NCBI GenBank assembly: GCA_019055375.1
Contig: JAHQIW010000395.1
Location: 1-64,000 of the forward strand
Reading direction: 5' to 3'
Source of the DNA: Parelaphostrongylus tenuis
Taxonomy: Eukaryota > Nematoda > Chromadorea > Rhabditida > Metastrongylidae
DNA: 64,000 bases
Position numbers and translations under genes: made by a program. The notes under the pieces are model-generated. The model was given only the letters and a program-made list of their open reading frames with translations. It made no database searches and was not told the origin of the DNA. This document shows, piece by piece, positions 23,621 through 35,300 of the stretch (within the stretch, counting starts at the first letter, position 1; every line of letters starts with the position of its first letter).

Positions 23621-25550
23621 CAACTGCGATTCCAAGCCGGAATGATGGGATAAAGCGAACCAATGAAGAAGTGCTGACATCGAAATAATAGAGCTAAGGA
23701 CAGCTCATGTATAAATCGTTCAATATATCAAATATTCTATATTATGAATAATATTTTATAATATAATAATATTTTATATATTTATAAATATCTATGATTA
23801 AAAGAAACAGTTGCTCGCTCCATCAGTAAATTGGCTACTGGAGTGAGTACAGAACGCATTTTTGAAGTGTGGTATTAAACGAGTTGCAATTTCTATTACT
23901 TAAAAATGATAGATGCAAATTCCTTCGAAGCCAGATTAATCGCCATTCCGCTGTCCATTAGAAACGCTCTGAACCCTGCTGTGCTAAAATTTTTGCTTCC
24001 TTTTTCGTAGTCATGGGCTATTTTTTTGTTAATGGCGACCTCTTCTACGTGAAAAGAAACACGTGGTCGCTTGTGTCGAGTGGGGTTTCCGTCGACATAA
24101 CAGGAGCTTCGGTTTATTTGGGCACTATTTTGATGACTGAGAGGATATAAATAACGGAAACTTTCAAGTATCACACACAATTCTCGATGTTTTTATACTA
24201 TTAGACGGAGTTTCCACATTTATAGCATACACAGTCTTTGAGCTTGGTGGATCGGAGAAAACTTTATACTCGACGACGAGGTTTCTCCAGCATGGTGGAT
24301 ATTTGTCACGTTAATTTTGTTATTGTCGAGTTCAGGCGAGTAGTCGTACATGTCTTCGGCTTGGAAACGTTGCCGAAAAATCGAGTGTATTTACGTAACG
24401 GTTCAAGACTGCGGGTTCACTATAATAAATGGCAAACCAGTGAGTTAAGCGATTAGTCGTTTACACAGGAACGTAATAGCAACAATTTTCTGATTCGATT
24501 GTCCCTTTTGAAAGCACACATGTCATCTTGCTCCAATGATTTGTTCTTGACAGAAAAATAAACTATGAGAATTTACTGTTCAATGGCACTGAGCATGAAA
24601 GAGGTGCAAAAAGTACATGATGGCTAGCCCCATACATAATTTCAATTGGCACATAGTAAAAAAATAAATGCATTCGCATTTTCAGTGAAGAATGTTGCTA
24701 CAGATATATATCGAATAATGAAGAGTGCCGAATCAAACCTGTGACATTTGACTGCTGACAGATCGATTGTCATTATCGTAGAAAAGTGGTATCGGAAGAG
24801 AAGCTTTGGTTATGTAGAGCTTTGGTTATGTAGATGGTTAGCATGCGTTCCCGGAAAGGGTAAAAGGCAGACTTGATTTCCGCCTGAGGTTTGAAATTTT
24901 GATATCATTCCACACTAGGGGATATAACGTCATGATTTCAGCGGTGAAGCAAAAAGAACGGATAAATGAAGAATTTTTGAAAAAGGTTGTAATCCACAAA
25001 ATAAATTGTAGGTAAACGTAGTGATAAGTTTGCATGAGAATTTCTGTCTCTATTCACAATTATGCTCTGTAAGTAAGTGCATCATGTCTGTGCTAGTCAC
25101 AATTTAACGCGGTTCAGCTTACAAATCCCTGTAGGAGACTTCGTGTGCATCGATAGCGGAAAGGTTCTCTCAAAGCACTTTAGCCGACCTTCAGGAAACC
25201 TCGCTGGAAAAGGCAAATCGATGGACTGGAATTCATTTTGATTATAAATCGAGCATAGAAATTTTAAAATGAGGAGCAAGTATAGAGATATTTCACATTA
25301 AGGCTTCAAATCTGTCGTAGCTCATCTACCCTCATAAGGATCGATTTAAACAGTATTCCACTATACTTATAAAGAAGGCAGAACCCTCCCATAGCAGTGG
25401 AAATAGCACATAAAATGTTTGTAGACTTGTGGGCGATGAAGAGAGGAAATATCTGGTTGAAAAAGTACTTGGATCCGCACAAAAGATGTGATGCCAGGTC
25501 ATGTAAATATAGCAGGAACACTATTATATCAAAACCTTTCGATTACAAGA
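23620..25550. other. Intergenic stretch with minor repeats
   Basis: Contains AT-rich simple sequence at about 23,715-23,795 and a T-family tRNA-like fragment at about 24,830-24,895 (gatggttagcatgcgttccc followed by ttgatttccgcctga). The open frames at 23,896-24,180 (minus) and 24,238-24,456 (plus) match no family I recognise. Confidence 0.5.
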
Positions 25551-25552
25551 GA

Positions 25553-26440
25553 AGAAATGAATATTCGGCCTCATTCACTACATAAGAATTTTCCATGGGA
25601 TGGTTAATAATCATTCGAAAGGTTAAATATCTGGCTACATCCCCACGTGGCCTGTCTTTCACAACATTCTCTAAAAAGCTGTATAATCCAAAACAAACCA
25701 TCATTGACCGCGCTTTCATTTTTATCACGCAAATAATTTCAGAGCACCAAGAGCAAATGGACGTGTAGGGGAAATTTCGCGGTATCTGAGTCAATTGTTT
25801 TATCTAGAGTTTCTTTCAAGGAGGAGGAAAAATCCCCAATTGAATAACAAGTTGCAGCCCATATGTTTAACCCGTTAGGTCATCGATTAACCGTCCCGCC
25901 TTTCCCCTCGTAGGTTAACCGGCAAAGTCGACGAATATGTGAAATTCTTTATTATTTTTCCTGCTACACTACAAAGAAACGGTCTTTGCAGAAAATGAGG
26001 AAAGCATTGGAATCCTTGAATCATACGCTATCGAATTATCACTAATAGTCCAACGAAAGAGCTTTGTCCTGCGAGGTGTAAAAAAGCAAAGTTTTTTTTT
26101 CTCCTATTGCGCTATCAAAAGAGCTTCTCCAAAAAGCAAACATATTTTTGAGTTCTTCAACACTTGTGCTCCGAATGATTGCTGACAGTGTGAAGAAGGA
26201 GTTTTGTCTAGCGAAATATAAGCGAGAAAAGAAAATAAAATGCGCGGGTCGTATGAAATATAATTCAATTTTGGGTTTTACAGCATTATAAAAGGTGTCT
26301 TGAAAAAGCGGCTACGTGGAGTTATAGCCAGATATTCAAGCTCTCGAATGATTACTAACACTGCATGAAAGTTTCTTGTACAGCGACTCAGGTCGAATAT
26401 TCATTTGTCTCTTTTTAATCTAAAAGTATCGATTTTTTTG
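25553..26440 (+). repeat. Dispersed repeat D, copy 1
   Basis: Collinear with 43,560-44,400 and 52,205-52,930. Common landmarks: taataatcattcgaaag, a gtaggttaaccgg block at about 25,911, aaacggtcttt-cagaaaa at 25,978, a gattac/atcact-atagtc block and the closing aggtcgaatattcatttg. No coding capacity or terminal repeats were recognised; more diverged pieces occur at 6.98-7.16, 41.7, 42.8, 58.0-58.4 and 61.7-62.0 kb. Confidence 0.65.
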
Positions 26441-26811
26441 GATTTTGAATTACACGAGGTGCATGTAGCACAGTACTCAAGGACGTCTTAAGTACAAACG
26501 CCTTGATTAATCGCGCTTCTCGGGCTTATCAAATCTTCTGTTATGGCGAAGACGGAAAATTAGTACTACAACTTTTTAGGACATTAACAGCATTGATTTG
26601 AGGCATCAATAGGCCCTTCATGTCTTTTTATAAGTTAGATATGAACTCACTTGTGTCTACGATGCTACGAGTGGAGGCGAATGCATAGTTGAACTCTTGA
26701 AGATTGATTAACGTCGGTAGCTTTATTCTATCTTGTCCTCAATGATAGTTCACTGCCAGAAGCAAACCATCTTCAGGATTGCTATGGCGATTAAATAAGT
26801 AAAAAATGTTA

Positions 26812-27120
26812 TTAGGTCGCACCATAAGTTTGGCTCTTTAGCAATAAACACTAAGTTTATTAAGTAGAAGTAGTTAAAATTGCATGATTTTGGTATCGTT
26901 CGATTGCTGATTTTCTTACGAACATTTTGATATGCAACTTGCCTATACTTGCTTTGTGATATAGCTGTCGCAGGAACAAATTAGCGAGTCGGGAAAAATG
27001 CTAGTAAAGCGGCGGGCAAAATTAGTGAAGCTTCCTGTGAAGGGCGCGAGGGCGATTGATCATCCAGACTGTTCCGTCGAGCTTTGAACTAGACAATCTT
27101 TCCTTACCTCCCAGCTGTCC
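26812..27120 (+). mobile_element. Mariner-type left terminus
   Basis: Begins taggtcgcaccataagttt and continues as the inverted counterpart of 29,780-30,070 for more than 200 bases (gtagaagta--aaaa-tg-atgattttggt, and later gggaaaaatgctagt). Transposase N-terminal traces follow (ctagtaaagcggcgggcaaa). The matching terminus is 3.2 kb away, with no recognisable transposase catalytic region between. Confidence 0.65.
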
Positions 27121-27249
27121 TTTATGCATGTGTATCATCACCCTGAGCTCCATTAACTCCCTGGCGACCATATGCACCGTTTTCGGTACATAGCGCGCCG
27201 CGCTCGTGGCAGCCGCGGCGAGTTCGTGTCATCTCGCGCTTCCATGGAG

Positions 27250-29770
27250 GTAGAAACTTACTTGTTGATTGAGTTTGTGAGAGCACATCGTCAGCATTAA
27301 TGACGAAAATTCTCAAAGGGACTTCTATAGAGAGTTTTTTGGTAAATAAAACGTCCATCTGCCAAAAACCATTCTATGATTTAACGAAAAAAAAACCATA
27401 TCTTTTGAAAACCTAACTTAGTTGCAGTTGTCACATGACACTTTCTTGTGTTTTTTTTTAATTATGTTATTGCACTCAATTGATAGCCTGAAAGAAGCCG
27501 ATTCTTAGACTATGCTTACTTTGCTTAAGGACTTCTATATTTCATTTAACGAACGATAAGAAAAGATAAGGCTCTGCTTTCAAAGTCCGTTATTACAGTT
27601 CCACAACGGATTTTTGGCATTACATAGTAGAATTTTGGCACTAAGTAAATTTTCTCGCTGTGAAAAATTAGACCATCGTTGGGTGGAACTCTATAAACGT
27701 ATTTTTAGCAGAAAGAACATTCAGATGGTTTTGAAAACCTCTACTTTTCATTAAGAAATGCGTAGAGTGCTGCTGCATTATATGAAAAATCCTCTTGTTG
27801 TTCCTTTTTTGGGATGCTATCTAAACGTTGCAGCGAATATTTAAGGTAATTCGTAAATTACGATCCTGAAAGCCTTTACTTTTGATTACATATTACAGAA
27901 GAGACTTTTATAAAGAATGAGGACAACCCTCATGTATCAAAAAATATTCTATGTTTAAACAAGAAAGCCACATTATCGTGAAAATCAACATATTTCCAAC
28001 TATCTTACAACATTTGTTTCTTCCTTTTCCATTTATATTTTGAAGACATTCGAAAGTTTGAGAAATAGAGATTTTCATACTGAGTTTGCTTTGTAAAAAA
28101 ACTTTCATAGACGTCCCACCAACTGGAAGAAAAGTAACGTTTTGCAATCGGAGTTCATTTTTTCAACTTCACAAAATTCACAAAAACTCTTTTGGCTTTT
28201 TATAAAGAAATTTTGATTTCACAGAAACTTTGTCGCTATGAAGCTCCGAAAAATTTCCACTTTTAGTACAAATTGTGCAAAGCGCAGTCACATTCTGTAA
28301 AATGTGCTGGAATGTGCATTCTTTACATAGAAGATATTTTCACTAGACATTTTGTAATCAATTGATATTTTGAGAAATGAAGATTTTCGTACTAAGCTTG
28401 TTATAGAAAAACCTTTTTACTGCTTAAGTGAAAAGAGGACTGCTTTTTGCTTTTGGATAAAATGGTCCGTTGTTTGAACTTTACACTGACGTTTTTTTTC
28501 TTATTCAAATGGTTTTTGATATCAAGTCATATTTCCTGCTATGGAAGTGTAGATCAATGATGGGTAAAAAGTATTTTTCGCATGGAGAATGTACACGTGC
28601 TCCAAGAATCCCCACCTTTCAACTTGAGAGGTGAAGGTACTGTCCCTGGAAAAACCATAGTTTCAGTCCCTAATGTGCATTCCTACTGCTCAGTTTTGAA
28701 AACACATTTTCCGTAATGTAGAACTCGCAGAAGGAACAAATGTGAAGAAACTTTTAGTTTGCGGCAGGAGTAAGCTTCGACAGAGTTAGCAAATGCGTGG
28801 CGTAAAACTACCCAACTACTCTTTGCATCCATGAATTGTTTTTGTAGAAATTAGCAAGGCTACTGTGTGAATAATTCTATCATTAGCTAAGGATAGAGTA
28901 AGAATTTCAAACTTTTGCTTGAACGTGTTAGGTGGAAGCCAAAGCAAATCATGCGGTGAAAGGTTTACTTTCACTAGTGAAAACGATACCGATCGGAAGC
29001 ACTTGGGCAACATGGATGTCTCTGTCTCACTGCTGGACGTCTAGCCACCTCGATGCGGTCACGTTGGAGTTATTAAGAAAGTGGAAATTTGATCGGGCGC
29101 ATGAAATTTTCTCAAGGGCATTCAACTGAAAGGGATACGTAGAGGACGTAAACGGCGCGAATGTCCAGTGTCAAAATCACCGCGATAAAATGTGCCCGCA
29201 GTCCAGATAAACGCGTATAACCAGGAGTTAGTGCCTATTTGTCGATATAACGGATTCTTTTTGTAATTCAAAAAGGTTTCAATTGCAGGAGTTCGCCTAA
29301 AATTGAGAAATTATTGAGAATTATTGACGAAGTGGCATCGCATCCATGTTGCATCATCATTTTTCACAAGTAGTTGACCAGTTTCTTACTTCCACTCACT
29401 ATCATGACTTTGGGGAATTTCGTAAAATGTAGCAGTTTCAAAACTGGACGATTTTTATCATAATTTTTGATCTTAGAAGAACAAACTGATAAAGTATTTG
29501 GCTGTTAGATTATGATCCATATGCGACTATGAATATAAATGAGAAGTTGTCAAAATTGAAAATAAGTGATAAATATGTTTGACTTATGGATGGGTATGGA
29601 TAGGATAGCATAAAAATATCCAATAACAATATAAAATACCACCATTTTTTGTGAGTATCTAGCTTTTCCCTTGGAACACGCGGTTCTACAAGGAAAAATC
29701 GGCACTATTCCTACTACAAATAGCTTCATTAACCTCTCATCTATCACCTCCTATGATTTTTTAGCAATTA
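27250..29770. other. AT-rich stretch between two mariner termini, no genes recognised
   Basis: Open frames such as 27,908-28,147 (minus) and 28,932-29,129 (plus) have no family motifs. It might be an insertion that split a mariner derivative, or the two termini may be independent. Confidence 0.45.
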
Positions 29771-29779
29771 AAATCTTTA

Positions 29780-30070
29780 TAGTGGTAACAGAAGTAAAAA
29801 TTTCATTAAAGGACTGCCGCATCGTGATTGTAGCTTGCGCGCTGTTTCACTAGCATTTTTCCCTACGCACCATTCATGTATGAATAGCAAACGAATTACT
29901 TTCCAATACAGCTCCATCTCAGGCCAAGCATAAGCAAGTCCTACATCAGAATGTTCGCAAAAAATGCGCACATGAACGACACCAAAATCATACAGTTTTG
30001 ATTACTTCTACTTGATAAAATTGGTGTCTATTGCTCTAGTGCCAAAACTTATGGAACGACCTCCTAAATT
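29780..30070 (-). mobile_element. Mariner-type terminus with transposase N-terminus
   Basis: On minus it begins ggtcgttccataagttttgg and within 150 bases encodes VIRLLFIHEWCVGKNASETA followed by RKLQS, clearly the first helix-turn-helix of a mariner transposase. It stops before the catalytic domain. Confidence 0.75.
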
Positions 30071-30194
30071 ACTGGGAAACAGTCTAAAATAAGATTAGTG
30101 GAATTTTATTGAAAACGAATTGCTAGTGATGAAAACCAATAGAAACGTAGAAATTAACGACGAGATAACTTTGGAACTTCTGGTAACAAGTCTG

Positions 30195-30600
30195 CCAAAA
30201 GATCTTTTCTATCGAGGTAGATTTCATCACCTTCCAGGAAACTAACCTAATACGTGAATGTCATTTGTCTTCCATGTGCGAACTGATCTCGCAGATGCTG
30301 CTTCAGGGAGCCGAAATGATGATAGTCTGATGGGCCAATATCAGGGCTACACGATGGATGTGGTACTGTGGTTCAGCCTAGTTCCTCCAAATTGTGACGA
30401 GTCTACTTTACAGTGTGGATCCGAGCGTTTTTCTAGAAAACGGCAACACTGAGTCGTTTCGGCGCTTTTTTAGCGCTGCTGGGTTCAACTTTCAAAGTTA
30501 CCGTCTCCATGGACGTCGGCATTGATTGTTTGCTTATTATTTAACAGTTCCCAAGAAAACATGTTCTACTAGTCTCAGATAACGCAGAGCATATGCTTTC
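30195..30600 (-). pseudogene. Mariner transposase relic, catalytic C-terminal part
   Basis: On minus near 30,370-30,240 the translation reads CSPDIGPSDYHHFGSLKQHL followed by RDQF, which matches the family block around the third catalytic aspartate (YSPDLAPSDYHLF in typical members). The region upstream (about 30,600-30,400) is frameshifted. No intact reading frame remains. Confidence 0.8.
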
Positions 30601-30792
30601 GAGCATGAAACTTAGGCTTTAATAGAGCTGGTGGAGCTGCCAATAAGCTGGCTCAATATCCTGCTAGTATACTATCCTCTAACCAAAGCTACCATAAAAT
30701 TGTCCAGTATTCCACAGCCTTATGACAATGACCCGATTTGCAATAGAAAAAAAATAGCAGTGCAGAAGAAATTATGGAGTAACTCTATATAA

Positions 30793-30885
30793 ACATATAT
30801 ATATATATATATATATATCATATATTATGCATGTTATATATTGCATATATTATATTATATGTGCATGTATATTATATATATATGG
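30793..30885. repeat. AT-rich simple sequence
   Basis: TA dinucleotide run at about 30,795-30,820 followed by degenerate TA/CA repeats. Further runs lie at about 31,322-31,360 and 31,915-31,945. Confidence 0.9.
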
Positions 30886-31164
30886 ATAAATAGATATAGT
30901 CTCCTTTTTCTGTCATCGGGCAGGTACTTCCAGTGAGTTCTCTTTTCCTAGACAAAAAATTTGCACTAGATTGTTAGCAATCATTCGAAAACTTGAATCA
31001 CAAAAATTCAAAAATACTTCCTTTGGAAAAGCCTTCTTACAGCGCTCTAGCTTTGGAAACAGGATTATGATCCAGACTCGTCGCCCGTATTTTCGTTCTT
31101 CATTAGAAAATTTCTTCTCCTTTTCACACAGACTTTTGAATTTTGGCCTCTCGTTGTATCGAAT

Positions 31165-31322
31165 TAGTGCAGCTTATCCTCCAAGGCAATTCTGCGCCCA
31201 GTCCGGTCTCAATCTTCCGACCCCTAAAGGATGGATGGCTTGGTGACCCATGAGCGTCAGATCGAAGCATCGATATTGTATGCGACGCAGAGCACCTCTA
31301 ACCATTGCGCCACAGGCCTCAC
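31165..31322 (-). repeat. tRNA-derived SINE, 5' half
   Basis: On minus it starts ggcctgtggcgcaatggtta (A box), then gaggtgctctgcgtcgca and a decayed B box, then the family block catcctttaggggtcggaag and cttggagga. It is truncated at its 3' end relative to the 17.4 kb copy and abuts a TA run. Confidence 0.7.
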
Positions 31323-31679
31323 ATATATATATATATATTATATATTATATATAATATATGTGTACGTACAGATCTGAAAATTTTATATTTTTGCCAATTT
31401 TAGCTTTTAAATAGTATTTTTTATGAGTATTATGATATTTATCATTGCAAGACGTACCAGCACTAGATGTGCTGTCAGGCTGTATTAAAATTTTGAGCGA
31501 GATCTTAAAAAAAACAGTCTAATATAAGGTACTAGCCAATTCAACAGCCATAAGCAATCAACTGTTAATCACTGCAATGTCGTGTGATCTTGTCACTTGA
31601 CATGCAGCCATTTTATCACTGCAGTATGAAGTAGTTTTTTCACTCAACTGCAGTGCAATATGTTCGACGCCGACTCCTT

Positions 31680-31850
31680 TAATATGTAGGGGGTATACTC
31701 ACCGACAAGATATTGGCTGGACCGGAAGGCACCGTGCTGCTGATGTGGCCAAAAAGCCAAAAGTCGTCTAGCACTATTAAGTGCCATAACAGACCTCATT
31801 AAGGCTTGAAATGTGCTCCCGCTTTGTATTGAAATTTCAAGAGGGGTCTT
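31680..31850 (+). repeat. Hammerhead-bearing repeat, family B, decayed copy
   Basis: Order is as in other B copies: gggggtatactc, ccggaaggcaccg, the hammerhead region at about 31,735-31,773, and aagtgccataacagacctcat. The hammerhead core is CTGATGT (A9 lost) and the GAAA is damaged, yet stem I still pairs (TGCTG with TAGCA, one wobble). Confidence 0.65.
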
Positions 31851-31974
31851 GAAAGAATAGTCGCACAGAAAGTTATGTATATGTGTATATATTATATATG
31901 CATAAACAAAGAAGTGTATATATATATATATATATATATATACTTTTATATATACTCAATAATACAAATAATGT

Positions 31975-32300
31975 ACAAAATTTTGGCGTCAGTCGGGATT
32001 CGAACTCGTATTTCAACCTTTACAGTGGTGCTTCTCCAACCAACTGCACACCGACATCCGTTTGTCACTACTCTTTCTACGCTACAACGCATTAGAGAGT
32101 CTGTAGCCAACTGTCAACGGTTTGACCTGGTAGTCCATATCAACACTGAACTTAGCTGAGCCCGCGCTTCCCTTTCTACAGAAGCGCAGAAAGAGTGATA
32201 GAACAACAGGATCCTCGGAAGTGCAGTGATTAGTACGCATCCGAGGAAAGAGTGAAATACGAGTCTAGCATTTGCTGCGGTTTTAAATGCTGCATATTGC
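31975..32300 (-). repeat. tRNA-like element (T family)
   Basis: On minus a tRNA-like body at about 31,985-32,060 includes gagttcgaatcccgactgac (strong B box and acceptor side) preceded by gcagttggttggagaagcac. A second, plus-oriented tRNA-like piece lies at 32,220-32,275 (gtgcagtgattagtacgcatcc). An adjacent TA run flanks it on the left. Confidence 0.6.
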
Positions 32301-35300
32301 TCAATATTGCAGGCTAAGATTTGATGTATAGGGCGCTATAACACTGAGAGGATGTGGCAATTGGACACGAAAACCAAAGGAAAGGTTTATGACTTCACTG
32401 CGTCCGATTCGTTCAAAAATCTCCCCAGTTTTTCTTCTTTTTTTATACTCAAAAAAATAAAGCTCAATTATCTCAGGTTCTTTATTCATAAATGCTGTGT
32501 ATTCTTAGATCGTTCTTGTGAAAATAAGTGTTGAGATAGCTATTATGGTGAAACTTTCTGATCACATCCCTGTTAGACTATCAAGCGCCTTGCTTCTATG
32601 TGAGATATATATGTAAAGTGCTTTTGATATCGTTCCATTTATGCTTTTCCGCTACACGAACATTTGACAACTACTCAAGGAAATAGATTCACTGAATCCG
32701 CAAACCAATCAAAAGATAAACTATGGCGAATTGAATGCGGTGCTCTTTATAGATATGTGGCCATTGCTTCGATGATAATAAACCAAGCTAGCTAAGCCTT
32801 TCATCTCTCTGGGGTCGATAAATTGATAATAATGTTTTCTGATGAGATAAAATCATGCAGTGACTCATGACCAAGTTTACAAGCCCCTGTCTAAACCAAA
32901 TCTACGTTCAGCCTCTATGGGATGCTATGAAAGGAGTAGAAAATATGGGCTACCAATGAAAAATGGATCAACGCTGGATAATTCGCCTCTACAATTCTTT
33001 CATTTTGAAGGGCTAGTGATAGGTTGTCTTTTTGTGACAACTATGTGGCTCCATTAAATAGCAAGGATATGGAAACTTATGGATAATTACACGTTTTCTC
33101 TCTCTAAGGAGGGGCGGCGATACACTATTGGCAACGGGCAACAATAATATACTAGATGCACATTGTGACTTAACATTCAAGTTATGACGAGGATGTTTTG
33201 ACTGAAGTTAATGGACTAAAGGAATGCTGGAAAAAGAGTGGGTGCTGGCAGTATGCCAACCCTGACCGAGCGGCCTGCTTTGAGGACTACTGAGCTTCGT
33301 TGGTGGGGCTGTTTATCGGCTTTACTACCCCAATTGGCTACATCGTCGAGCACACTGAGAGGTGCGTGCAATTTTCGCCTTCAACAAATCGACGCAGAAG
33401 TAAAAGTTATTTGAGTCAGTACTCACTCGATAAGAAGATGTATTACACACTGTATTGCGCCACCTATTCAAGTATCACTTATTCCACAAGAATCCGGCTA
33501 TCAGCAAATGTTTTAAGTTTAACGTATTATTATCTTGATCCTCCTCATCACAACTATTCCCTTCTATTTAGAAGATCTGAAGATGCTTACACATACATTG
33601 TGAACGAAATTCGAAATACTACATCATTTGGCATGTTTTAGTCTGAGTATTGCGGTGTTCCGTTATTTCAAAACAACTTATTGCTTTATTCATCTTCTTT
33701 GCAGGATTATGCTTGTTATGTGGTTTCCTGCCAGATATAATCGTTAGACTGCTAATATACAAAAACATGTTATTATTGATTAATTTCTAAAGAATGCTCG
33801 CCAATTAAAACTGTGCCATCTAAAGCCTTTTGCATGAACGACATAGGGAAGACTAGTGCTGGTAATCACGAATAGTAAGTGTAAATTCGAAAACTTAACT
33901 GTATTTTTCTTGTAGTGGTACCGAGTATGTTAAAACTCTTTTCATAGAAGTTTCAATTCCATCAATTACTTTTTTTTTTCTTACCTTTACATCAATGACA
34001 ATGCTTAAAGGTTCTAATAGGCGCCCAGTTCGTATATTTGGTTCATTTACATTGCTCGTAATTGCGTTAATCAACGTTGTACTCTAATTGACACTGGTAA
34101 AGTTTTCATCATTTGCGTTATCAGCCAGAGCTTCTCAGTGCTCGTCCCTTGTTCTGGCCACATGACAAACATCACACTTTTTGTCTGGAACTTTCTATCA
34201 GCACACTTTTTGGCAAGAGGATGTACTGATCAGTTTTCTCAGTTTAATCCGGACGACTGGATACGGCTTCTGCGCGGCCTATCGGAGTTTAGTCATTCTA
34301 AACAAGATAATCTCTTCTACAAATACTTGTTGATTACTTTACCACACATTTCTTCCCGAGGTCAACTGTAGGTGAATTGTCGTAACATGATTATGAAATG
34401 TGTGTAAATTCGATACAGCAAAGAGAGATCATTATTTGGTTTCCTAGGAAGCACATGGTTGCTTTCGGTCCACATCTGAAAATTCTGCTTACGAGTGCCA
34501 ATTTTATTGTAAATTCCAGTCGGTCTGACCTTTACCAATGTATTACAAGTGATTTTCAACGATGCGCTTTGACTAACTTTCTTCTTTTAGATGTAGTATA
34601 AAATGCATCTAGATGATTTAAATACAAAACAAAGAACCAGCCGTTCATTTTTTTCCTTAAATGTGGCATTGGATCATTTCACAGAAATGAAATGGCTTCA
34701 TGACATATAATATGGTCTGGATGAACGTTTTTTTTCATGCTTTTCTGCTAGCGCGTGAATTTCATGATCCACCGATGACGGTCTAAGCCTACTTATAAAG
34801 TTGTTTCACTTGATCTTTGTCTAAAATTGCGATCAATAGTGTAGGCTAAGCACATTAAGCCTCACTGAGCAATGAACGTTATAAAGAAACGCTCGGCATC
34901 GCTCCGGTGAACACAATTTTCACCCTACTCAAATTCTAAGCAATACGGCACCATTTAATTCATGTTCAAAGATTGAACTTGTTTTGCCCTAAATGCTTTG
35001 TTTTACTTTTTTTTTCGAAAAACCTGTCTTGTTATGTCTAGTTCATTGTTAAATCAATGTTAACATGAATGTTAATTCAATGCTATTGGTCTTTCTTTGA
35101 TGATTAGATTTGAGGCATTTTTCCAATTTTTTTTTTTTGAAAAATTAGCATTTTTTCTCTTATTCATCCTAATCGTCACCCCATCTACAATGATAACCGT
35201 GCAAACTTTTGACTTTATCACTGCTTACGCAGAAATCGTGCTCGATCATTTTAAGGTGTTTTTTTTTTCATGTTTACCTTATTTTCCTCTGCCGCGTTTT

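Noticed and set aside
27122..27358. Gly-rich open frame resembling collagen
   Set aside because: The Gly pattern is short and irregular and lies partly in a mariner derivative; no Gly-X-Y run.
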